NCBI RefSeq assembly: GCF_000512585.2
Contig: NC_089246.1
Location: 434,001 to 498,000, forward strand
DNA length: 64,000 nucleotides
Origin: Kwoniella bestiolae CBS 10118
Taxonomy: Eukaryota > Basidiomycota > Tremellomycetes > Tremellales > Cryptococcaceae
Reading direction: 5' to 3'
Positions within the stretch are counted from its first letter, which is position 1; each line of letters begins with the position of its first letter. Position numbers and translations under genes: made by a program. Below, in pieces: positions 23,942 to 34,409 of this stretch. Below the pieces are notes generated by a model, which saw only the letters and a program-made list of their open reading frames with translations, did no database searches and was not told the origin of the DNA.

Positions 23942-26927
23942 ATGTTGACCGTTCTAAGTGTCCTCCCATTCATCTCATGTCTTCTGAGCTTGGTCCAAGG
24001 TATATCTCTACCTTCTGAAGAGTATACAAGGTGAGAGTTAACAGTATCGGGGCAACCCATTCTCGTCCTGTTGTCCTGATCTCGTCGAGTGATCAGATTA
24101 TTGGAGAGCTGACTGACCGCAACGTCGCACAGAGCACCGGTATGGCGAAGCGACGGTGTATTTGACAAGAGGAATAACGATGGGTATTTACCAGAGAACA
24201 AAGCGTATTTCGAACCTAAGAACCTGATTTTGTCGAATGATTTTGAAATTACCAACGTCCCTGTACGTCCGTTCGTTCATCCGTGATCTTGAGACCAGTG
24301 CGATAGTTGACCATGCTGTTTTTTCGGTTTTATAGAAAAGGCGAGAATATTGGTTCGAGATCGGGTGAGCTGGCTGTATCTACACTCATTCTTTGCCTTA
24401 TCGACATTGTCATTATCATCGGCTTACGGTAGCTTTCATCGACATCAGCACGGCCACCTACAATCCCGATGGATACACCCGACAAATCTACACTGTCAAT
24501 GGTCAGTTTCCTGGACCGCTGATCGAGGTGAACTATGGAGATACGTTGGTGGTGCACGTTCATAACACACTTGAAACGCCTCAATCGATTCGTGCGTATC
24601 TTTGTTGTTAATGTTGTTGGGCCAGCTGATATAGATGTGATTCGGGTTTTGTATAGATTGGCACGGGATGAATCAGAATGGAACGAGTTTCATGGATGGA
24701 GTACCAGGTATCACTCAGGTGAGTGTGTTGTCCATCTCCTTCATCTACGATGACCTACTATACTCTCGATGGGACATGACTTAAGACTTATAATAGTGCC
24801 CTATCCCCCCTGGAGGTAGTTTCACGTACGAGTTCCCGATCAATAATCGGTGGGGCACTTATTGGTGGCACTCTCATTACAGTAATGATTTGCAGGAGGG
24901 TATTTATGGACCGTAAGTTCTCGTGCGGTGCGAGGAAGAGATTATTACTGTACTGTACTGTATTTACTGAAATGGAGAAATGGGGTAGATTGATCGTACA
25001 TGATCCTGAAGAACCGGTACGCAGAGGTCAGGACTACGATGAGGATCGGATCATATTTCTGGGCGATTGGTGGTGAGTCATCGTCTTGTCATCATTTTTC
25101 TTCCAGAAGAGCTCAGCTGAAGCCTGTGGAGTTGAAGGCACGATCCATCCGAGGTCATCGTAGCTGGTTTGACCTCTCTTCAAGGCTACAGAGGAGTAAG
25201 TAATCTCCGACCTGAGCGATGTATACCACGTATTCAAGGCTGATGTGATCTGGGTGGTATGCTTTAGTCTCCTATCACACCGAATCCTGATACAGTACTG
25301 ATCAACGGAGTGGTGCGTCACTCTACATCCTCCCATAAACTCTCGAAGACCCACTGATTCTGATTTCCAAATTTCCAAATTTGATGCGTTCAGGGAGAAA
25401 CAAACTGTTCTAGTCCCCTCTATCCCCCCGGAGCAGCGTGCAACCCACCACCCCGACCTGAGATCTACCTGCCCGTGAATAAACGGGTTAGGATCAGGCT
25501 CATCAACACCTCCTCGTTCTCTCATCTGAGAGTATCCATCGACGAGCACGAGCTAGAAATAGTCGAAGCGGATTCCACACCAGTGTGGGGACCTACGATC
25601 CATGAAGTGCCTATTGCTGAGGCGCAGAGGTATTCCGTCATTGTTCACACCGATAAGGGCAAATCGGGAGATAAGTTCTGGTTGAGAGTCAATCAAGGGA
25701 CTGCCTGTCAGTTCCAGGCGGTACCTCAGTGGGCTCTGGGAGTTATCACTTATTCCGATGAGAAAGACGGCAAATATGGGACAGACAAGGAAGGGGATGA
25801 TAGAACTTATCCGAATACGGAAGCTTGGTGAGTTGTCACGTGTTCCTCCCGAGAGTCGAAGGGACGTTGCTGATGATGCGATATGGTGATCATCGAGGTA
25901 GGCCTGACCTTCTCGGCTATGATCAACCATGTTTGGACCTAGACGAGACGTACCCTATGTAGTGAGTCTCTTGACCTCCTTGAGATTTGAGATCTTCATG
26001 GGGTATTGCAGACTAACACAGATGGATGTCAGTCCTAGAGTGGTCAGAGACGCATACGAAGATACGTTCCTCACTCACGTTTTCTCCAGTAAACTTGGTC
26101 TATGGGTGTTAGCAAATGGTGAACAACGGAATGGATTCGTGAGTCTCCCATCTAGACGATCTAAATAGTGATGGACCCCTATGGAGAAACTCTGTTGATA
26201 TCATGCGCAGGCACTAAACAACATTTCATACCAAAATCTGATCAACGACCCCATCCTAAGCGTGGTCGAGCGCGAAGGGTACTTTGACCGACCATACGTA
26301 TCGAGCGTGATGGCTTGGGAGAACGGCGAGATGGATATCGTAATTAATAACCTCGATCCCATTGAACACCCATTCCACGTCCACGGGAATGACTTCCAAA
26401 TCGTCAAACGCGGAGGAGGACAGGTTACCGCTGAGCAAGTGAAGGAGATGAACATCAAGGTATCTAATCCTTTGAGGAGAGATACAATTTGGATACCCGG
26501 TTTGTCATATGCTGTGTTGAGGTTTAGGACGGATAATCCGGGGGTGTGGACACTGCATTGTCATATCGGATGGCATCTGAGTCAAGGTAAAGTGAGTGTG
26601 ATGGATCAACTCCAACTCCACTGCAGTGACAGAACGAATTCTGAACGACAAACGGCAATAGCTCGGTGCAATTATCATTAGACCTCAAGATATTCAGGCG
26701 AATTATGCTCGTCCTGAGAATTGGCAAGATGTAAGTATCCATTCCCTTTGTCGTCGTCTATCTCTGGCGAACCAAAAACTCATGATCGAACAAAGCTCTG
26801 CGAAGGTCAAGATCCTACCGCCGTGGGACCTAATCGACGTGACATGGCGAAAACCGCCTCGTGGAGATTCAAGGTCTTGAAGATGCTTCAGAGGAGGATC
26901 TTCAGGCGAGCTGGTGATCGTGATTGA
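23942..26927 (+). CDS. Laccase 2 (secreted multicopper oxidase)
   Basis: A phenol-oxidising multicopper oxidase. The ATG at 23942 opens a signal peptide ([20 protein letters not shown]); the stop TGA is at 26925-26927. More than ten short introns split it into exons whose positions largely match laccase 3. The copper motifs are [14 protein letters not shown] (about 24660), [16 protein letters not shown] (about 24856-24900), [13 protein letters not shown] (about 26366-26404) and [12 protein letters not shown] (about 26555-26592). The C-terminal exon reads [15 protein letters not shown] and ends with a basic tail ([11 protein letters not shown]). Over the last two copper motifs I count about 20 differences from laccase 3 in about 127 residues, so these two are recent duplicates. 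It sits alone between a synthetase and C1-THF synthase. Confidence 0.93.
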
Positions 26928-27540
26928 CGGAAGATTTGAATTCGCTAGCCAGACCGACCGTTAGGGACAATTATTACTTACACAATACGAGTAATTATGA
27001 GGCATTCTTTGTTTTCCGAGAGACGATATGTATGTTTGATCAGTGACACCAACACTTGCTGTTGACTGTGTCCTCGCAAGTTATCGTATGGAGTTCGAGC
27101 TCGATCTTGCTCGTCGAGGTGATTGATTTGTTTTCCAATTTCTCTATCTACTGTATGATAGACCTGTACCTGAGAGTGAATCCGACCTGCAAAACTGCCT
27201 AAATAGGATTAAACAAGTAAAGCGGACAACACCGCCGATCAAGACGAAACTTTTTTTATTTTCCAAGATAATGAAAATTGGAAAACAATTGATGAATTGT
27301 TGGAAAACAATGGATCATCCTTTTCCAACATCACACATATCACGATAACAACCCATCACCACATCCACTAGCTCTCTTGCTCTAGACGCCGATACGATAC
27401 CCTCTCACCAGCCAGTCCTCCCCGTCCGCTTCCCTGTGTCCTGCGTCGGGTGTTGTGTATATAGATAATCAATCCTCTTTTCCCTCTTTTTCTTCTTTTT
27501 TTGTCTTCACCAAAAAGCCTCGTGCTAAAACATCTACCTC
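26928..27540. promoter_or_regulatory. Promoter region of C1-THF synthase with TTGGAAAA motif cluster
   Basis: No gene recognised. TTTTCCAA or its complement TTGGAAAA occurs at 27131-27138, 27259-27266, 27278-27285, 27300-27307 and 27321-27328. Two pairs form inverted repeats, and TTGGAAAACAAT is repeated directly at 27278 and 27300. A pyrimidine-rich stretch precedes the ATG. Confidence 0.55.
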
Positions 27541-30500
27541 ATGCGAATCGCACGGTCCATCGGTCATCTAAGATCAAGACCATTGATAACATCATCCTCA
27601 CTATCATCTGTTGGTAAATTATCCTTGATACAGTCAACAAAAGTTGCACCATCAAGACTTTCTTCTTCTCTATACGTATCAACTAGGAATCTCTCCTTAT
27701 CAGCTAGATTAGAAAGACCAAAGATGTCTGACGTAGAAATGAGTGAAGCCGGTAAGGCCAAGATCATTGATGGAAATGCTATCGCCAAGTGAGTCACTCG
27801 TCTCATCAATGTATGGCTTGTCTAATCAATCATGTTATCTCATCCTCTAACATTGTCAACTGACATCCTTTGCAAACCTCAGGCAAGTCCGACAATCCAT
27901 CTCTGAATCCATTGCCCAGCTCAAATCCACCAACCCCACCTTCCACGCTCCTCACCTCGTCATCTTCCAGCTCGGTTCCAGTCCCGCTTCATCCACCTAC
28001 ATCCGAATGAAGCTCAAGGCTGCCGAGGAGAGTGGTATGACCGTTGAACACATCCAAATACAATCCGATGCCGAATCAGGTGCTACCTCTGGTACAGGTG
28101 TCAAGAAGGTGTTGGAAGCTGTCCAAAAGGCGAACCAAGATGAGAAGGTCTCTGGTATCCTCGTTCAACTCCCTCTCGAAGGTGCCGGTAAAACCGAAGA
28201 GAAGGCTGTAGTAGACTCAGTAGACGTTAGCAAGGATGTTGATGGATTCCACCCTGAGAACATCGGTTTACTCTCCTCGAGAATCGGTGAACCTCACTTC
28301 GTCCCCTGTACCCCCGCCGGAGCTATCAAACTCATCGAATCAACCGGATTCGATTTGAAAGGCTCCAACGTCGTCGTCCTCGGTAGATCAGATATCGTTG
28401 GTACTCCCGTCTGCGCCTTGCTCAGAAAGAAGGATGCCACCGTTACTCAGTGTCACTCTCGAACCAAGAACCTCGAACAGATCGTCTCTACCGCTGACGT
28501 CCTCGTCGCGGCTATCGGTCAAGCTGAATTCGTCAAGGGTGATTGGATCAAACCTGGTGCCATCGTCATTGATGTCGGTACCAACTACATCCCCGACTCA
28601 ACCAAGAAATCAGGTCAACGATTGGTTGGTGACGTCCACTTTGAGTCCGCTGCCAAGGTTGCTTCTTACATCACCCCCGTTCCTGGAGGTGTCGGTCCAA
28701 TGACCGTTGCTATGCTCATGAACAATACTTTCCAAGCTGCCAAGAAAGCTTATGAATCAAGACGAGCTAAGCAACTCACCCCTCTCCCCCTCGAAATCAA
28801 GGAGAAGGTCCCCTCGGATATTGAAATTGCCGTTGCTCAAACCCCTAAACCCGTTGCTCTCATCGCCGAGGAGATTGGTGTACACCCCGACGAAGTAGAA
28901 TCTTACGGTCGATACAAGGCTAAGATTGAGCTCAGCGTGCTCGATAGACTCAAGGAGAGACTCGATGGTAAATACATTGTTGTCGCTGGTATCACCCCCA
29001 CTCCTCTCGGTGAAGGTAAATCAACCACTACTATCGGTCTCGCCCAAGCTCTTGGTGCCCATCTCCAAAAGACCGCCATCGCTTGTGTTAGACAACCTTC
29101 TCAAGGTCCAACTTTCGGTGTCAAAGGTGGTGCTGCCGGTGGTGGTTACTCCCAAGTCATCCCTATGACCGAGTTCAATCTTCATTTGACGGGTGACATC
29201 CACGCTGTCACCGCTGCCAACAACCTGCTTGCTGCTGCCATCGATGCAAGGATGTTCCACGAAGCCACCCAATCCGACAAAGGATTATTCAACCGATTAT
29301 GTCCTGCCAAGAAGGGTGTCAGAACTTTCTCTAAACCCATGCTTGCTCGACTCCACAAGCAAGGTGTCAACAAGACCGACCCCAACGAATTGACCGAGGA
29401 GGAAGCCGCCAAATTTGCCCGACTCGACATCGACCCTGCTACCCTCACCTGGAACCGTGTGTTGGATACCAACGATCGATACCTCCGACAAATCACTGTT
29501 GGCCAAGCTCCTACCGAAAAGGGTCTTGAAAGAAAGACTGCATTCGACATCGCCGTCGCCTCTGAATGTATGGCCGTCCTCGCCTTGAGTAAAGATCTCG
29601 CCGACATGCGAGCCAGACTCGGTCGAATGGTTATTGCTTCCAGTAAAGCCGGTGAACCCATCACCGCCGAAGATATCGGTTGTGCTGGTGCCATGGCCGT
29701 CCTCATGAAAGACGCCATCAAACCTACCATCATGCAAACTCTCGAAGGTACCCCTGTCTTCGTCCATGCCGGTCCATTCGCCAACATCGCTCATGGTAAC
29801 TCCTCTATCATTGCCGATCGAATTGCCCTCAAATTAGCAGGTATCGAGCAAGGTGATGACGAGTCTCGAAACGGTTATGTGATCACTGAGGCTGGCTTCG
29901 GTGCTGATATCGGTATGGAGAAGTTCTGCAATATCAAGACCAGAGTTTCCGGACTTTCACCCAACGCTGTCGTTCTCGTTGCTACCATCAGAGCTTTGAA
30001 GATGCATGGTGGTGGTCCTGCTGTCACCCCCGGTAAACCATTGGACGTGGTCTACACCCAGGAGAATTTGGAATTGTTAGAAAAGGGATGTGCCAACTTG
30101 GGTAAACACATTGAAAACGCCAAGAAGTTCGGTTTGAAGGTTGTCGTCGCCATCAACCAGTTCACGTGAGTCTGATCTTCTTCGTGTAGTTCGGTGCAAG
30201 AATATCGTGGCTGATTCTGAGATGGTTCGGTATATAGCAACGATACCCCCGCCGAAATGGAGTTGGTCCAGAAATTCGCTCTCAACGCAGGAGCAGATTA
30301 CGCCGTCCCCGCCAACCACTGGGCTAAAGGTGGAGAAGGTGCTGTCGAGCTCGCCAAGGCAGTCATCGACGCCTGTTCCGAACCTTCCACTTTCAAATTC
30401 CTGTACGACCTGAACCAACCCCTCAAGGCCAAGATTGAAATCATCGCCAAGGAGATGTACGGTGCTGATGGTATTTCGCTCTCACCCGAGGCAGAAGAGG

Positions 30501-30766
30501 AGGTAGCGAGATATGAGAAACAGGGTTACGGAGGATTACCCATCTGTATGGCCAAGACTGCCTTGTCGCTCTCTGATGATCCATCTAAGAAAGGTGTTCC
30601 CACCGGGTTCACCCTTCCTATAAGGAATGTCAGATTGAGTGCTGGTGCGTCGTTCGTCTATCCCTTGGTTGGTGATATGAGTACCATGCCTGGTCTGACC
30701 ACTCGACCTGGGTTCTACGATATCGACTTGAACCCCGACACTGGTGATATCGAGGGGTTGTTCTAG
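27541..30766 (+). CDS. ADE3: C1-tetrahydrofolate synthase (trifunctional), predicted dual mitochondrial/cytosolic
   Basis: A trifunctional folate enzyme: methylene-THF dehydrogenase, methenyl-THF cyclohydrolase and formate-THF ligase, supplying one-carbon units for purines, thymidylate and methionine. Exons 27541-27788, 27883-30165 and 30238-30766 give 1019 residues. The dehydrogenase/cyclohydrolase half shows [42 protein letters not shown] and [11 protein letters not shown]. The ligase half shows the P-loop [34 protein letters not shown] and [14 protein letters not shown]. The first 61 residues ([14 protein letters not shown]...) are basic, Ser-rich and acid-poor until near a second ATG at 27724 ([10 protein letters not shown]), where the usual cytosolic protein begins (958 residues). 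The first ATG has C at -3 (weak) and the second has A at -3 (strong), which suggests leaky scanning and two isoforms. Yeast uses ADE3 and MIS1 for these roles. Confidence 0.95.
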
Positions 30767-31448
30767 GTGTAGGAGTGTCGTGGGGAGCAAGATAGATATA
30801 ATCATACCCTTATTTCATGTTTCGTGTTTCGTGTTTAGTATCACATTTCTTGGGAATTTCAACAATCATCATTATTCATCATTGCATCATCTTGTACATT
30901 TTTTTTGGTTTCTTTTGCATATAGATTAGCATTATACAGTATATAGAGGTAGAGGGGAAAAGGGATGCAACATGCCTCAACGGCTATTCTGGATATTCTT
31001 TGTTTTTGGTCCGATTGAATCCCTTCATACATCTCTAGCTTAAGGCATTATGTACCCGGGTGACGGGATGATTTTATCTAGCTTATCATGAGATGGCACG
31101 TTCCATGAAGTGCAGGAAGAGGACTTGGATTGATGGATTTGAGTACCGAGTACCTGTTCGGTCCAATCTCACGATCCACATCTCACCTATGTTACAGTAC
31201 ATATATAAAGGTGCAAGTCGTGCGGTATAACTCCTATGAGAAATGCTCACTTGAATCTATGAATCCATTCATTCAATTGCATGAGCTCAATCGGTATTCA
31301 CATGAAATGCATTCATCTGCATATTTTAAACTTCTTTATTCATTTTAAATTTTAATCTCAATACTCAGACTCGTCAAGAAAGTCCCCCAAAATCACCCCG
31401 AAAAGAAAAAAACTATCCATATTTACAACTTTTCAACGATTTATTACT
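30767..31448. other. Intergenic region between two convergent genes
   Basis: Holds the 3' UTRs of C1-THF synthase (plus) and alcohol dehydrogenase (minus). AT-rich. No gene or structured RNA recognised. Confidence 0.5.
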
Positions 31449-33143
31449 CTACTCCTTGGATACTTCAAGTACGATTCGGCCGGCGATCTTACCGTGTTCG
31501 AGGTCTTCGTAGACGCTGTGATGTGAAGGACAGATGTCAGCGGTTGCACTTTGAGAAGGGGTGGGATGTAAGAGGGGGCGGTGAGTAATGGGGAGACGTC
31601 TGAATGAACCATCCTTGGCGGACACGCCCATGGATGAGGTGTTGTTTGGGTGTGTAGAGAAGAGCGTGGATATACTGAACGAGACGAAACACTACTCACT
31701 CCTTGAGATCCTTGAGTTGTTTAGACTCAAAGATAACCTTGACTTTACCAGCCGCGGCAATATCCAAAGCCTCAACTGCGTCCTGTCTCGTACCGACGTA
31801 TGAACCTTGAATTCTGATAGACTTGAATACCGTCCAGAAGGCATTGGCACCCATCTCGGCATCTGGCATACCGACACAGACGAGGGTACCACCTTCCCTC
31901 AAGTACTGGATGGCTTGGGTGTATCCAGACTTGTGAGCGGCAGTGACCAAAGCTGCGTGGGGTCCGGCACCGCCAGTAGCTGCTTTGACGTCGGCGACGA
32001 GGTCTTTGGAAGTCTTGAAATCTACCCAGGCGTCTGCACCGAGCTCCTTCACCATCTTCTCTTTGGCGGCACCGGTGTCGATCGCGACGACTTTGAGACC
32101 GGCTGCTTTGGCACTATACGTATGTATGCATGGGTTGGTAAGTAATTGATACCCCTCATGCATGTGACGCTGCGACTCACTATTGGACAGCCAAGTGACC
32201 CAAACCACCACCAGCACCTGGAAGAGCGACCCAGTCACCGACTTTGGTGTTGGATACCTTCAATCCCTTGTAGGTGGTGACACCGGCACAGAGGATGGAG
32301 GCTGCACCGGCCGAGTCGAGGTTGTCGGGGATGACTGTGACGTGGTTGGTGTATGATACGACGTATTCGGAGAATGTACCGTCGACGGTGTATCCGGAGA
32401 GTTTTACGTTGGGACAGTCTAAAGCAAAGAAGAATTACGTCAACATCCGAAGAAATGGAAAAATAGCGTGGGAACGATATGCTTAACCTAACTACGACCC
32501 GAGGGGCGCGGTGCGCGGTATATGGAAATGGGACTGTGTACTTACTCATTTCGAATCCCCTTCTACAAAATTCACAGTTCAAGCATGAATCTGCCATCCA
32601 CTTGATACCGACCCTGTCTCCCAACTTGACTGGGGAGTTTGGGGTGTTCTCACCGATAGCTACGATCCTACCTACACCTTCGTGTCCACCAATCAAGGGG
32701 TTCATGGGCTTGACTGGCCAATCACCTTGCTTGGCGTGCAGGTCGGTGTGACATACACCGGTGTGAGAGATGTGGACGAGGCATTCTCCAGGTTTGAGGT
32801 CTTTGGCTTGCTTGACTGGGTGTTGGGATTTGATCTCGAGATCGGAGCCGACAGCTGGGACGATCGCGGCTGTTTGGGTTTGGGGGATGGTGAAGCCTTG
32901 GAGGGTTGACATTGTTTTGAGCGATGTGGTGAAGTGTCTTTGTTGTGGTTGGGAGGGGTATGTATGAGGAGGTTTGTTGTTGTTAAGTATGGATGTACTT
33001 GATGAAAGAGAGGAAGGGAAGATGGGTACAGACGATCGAAGTAGGTTGGTATATATAGTGCTGTATGAGGTGGAGTGTGATGACTTCGGAAGTGAGCGGA
33101 CGATTGAACCGGTTGCGGTAAAGGTCGAAATTGGGAGTCGCAT
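31449..33143 (-). CDS. ADH: Zinc-dependent alcohol dehydrogenase with mitochondrial-type leader
   Basis: A medium-chain zinc alcohol dehydrogenase that would interconvert ethanol (or a similar alcohol) and aldehyde with NAD. The stop TAG is at 31449-31451. ATG 33143 begins a leader of about 77 residues, rich in Ser, Arg and Thr, ending QQRHFTTSLKT. A second ATG at 32912 begins the canonical protein MSTLQGFTIPQTQ. Catalytic zinc ligands appear in GVCHTDLHAKQGDWP and IGGHEGVGRI; structural zinc cysteines in CLNCEFCRRGFEM and the following exon. The Rossmann region reads LPGAGGGLGHLAVQY. Three or more short introns interrupt it. The leader fits a mitochondrial enzyme such as yeast ADH3. Both ATGs have A at -3, so I cannot tell which is favoured. 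It is divergent from GatB. Confidence 0.92.
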
Positions 33144-33598
33144 CTTTTGGTGGGGTTATTTCGTTTACTCGGCTATTCTAGGGAGATGTGGTGTTTACTT
33201 GTGACTTGGAGTGGGAAAACAAAACAACTTTGTTCCTCTAGTGTGTTCTATACCTATCTATTGGTCTGCAGGATCAGATCCTTGCTTTGCGCTTGGCTTT
33301 GCGTTTCTCTTAGAGTCTTAGCGAACGTTCAAAATCACTGGTAAGAGATGGAGATATGATGGATGTTGGTAACAGAAATTGACGTTCTCTGCATCTACAA
33401 CACCCCATATTTATGCCTACAACTTGCATAGTCGGATTGGTAATGATCACCGCTTATGCATTTCCGGATTTGTTATATCCTATCACCTAATTTGTAGTTT
33501 TGCTACTAGAAATGACAGAAAAGACCCTAACAATGGACCTCCTTTGTATGGCGAGGAGGCCTCTTTCTAGGGAGGAAAGTGAGAGAGGAGGGGAGAAA

Positions 33599-33628
33599 GC
33601 AGCAGCCCTACAGCCCACGGGCTGCTGC
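33599..33628. repeat. Perfect 10-bp inverted repeat with 10-base loop
   Basis: GCAGCAGCCC at 33599-33608 and its complement GGGCTGCTGC at 33619-33628 would form a strong hairpin, between the two divergent genes. Function unknown. Confidence 0.6.
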
Positions 33629-34397
33629 CATCTTTGCTGACCGACTGAGTTCGGATAAAGGGTAGACCGAAGTGAGGAAATACACCGATTGGACAGTAAA
33701 CATTCCTTGGCTCTTTGGTTGCTTTGGATGAGTCAAAGGAATGTTGATATCATCAGACACACAGCATTCTCAGGGTCCACACACTTTGCTTTTAGTCGCT
33801 AGGTAGAATTAGGAAACAAAGGCTTAGTATTACATAATAAGATGATGAGATTGACGGCATCAAAAAAGCTTTTTATCCGTAAATCGCAAGTGAATCAAAG
33901 GGAATTGCGGCACTTTTACGATGATCCATGATCGATTCACTCCGATCGCGGATAACGGATAATTCCACCTACACCTCCATCGATCTCATTACCATTTCCC
34001 ACCTCTGGCTATACAGTATGTTCCTCGTGACATCCCTCTTTCAGATCTTCCCGCAAAGGTACCGTACATACATGTAGGAACCACCCCCTTCTCGGTTGTA
34101 CTTAGCCGCATATCAACAACATAGCCATGGATAGGGATGAGAAATACCCGATATCGCGGTGATGTTCGGATGGAGATGGGACCGGTTGTCGCACTTGCTA
34201 TTTATCCCGGTTGACTCACTTGTGTATGGGGTAATAGCAAGTCATGACGTGGAAGATAAGAAAAGAAGTGTACAGCCACGTGGAGAATTACGATCATGTT
34301 GAAAAATCCAGTTTACCAGCAACTTGCTTGTCCAACGAATGAACAACAACGTTGAATTATAACATTCACAGGTGATTATATCATCAGTCAACCTCAC

Positions 34398-34409
34398 ATG
34401 CCATCATAG
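34398..34409 (+). promoter_or_regulatory. Four-codon upstream ORF abutting the GatB start
   Basis: ATG CCA TCA TAG is followed directly by the GatB ATG at 34410, so stop and start codons touch (TAGATG). If it is within the transcript it could limit initiation or pass ribosomes on by reinitiation. Confidence 0.5.

Larger units (their letters stand above)
33144..34409. promoter_or_regulatory. Divergent promoter region between ADH and GatB
   Basis: About 1.27 kb with no gene recognised. It contains a GC-rich perfect inverted repeat (33599-33628) and a short tandem CGGATAACGGATAA near 33949-33962. A tiny upstream ORF at 34398-34409 abuts the GatB start. Confidence 0.5.
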
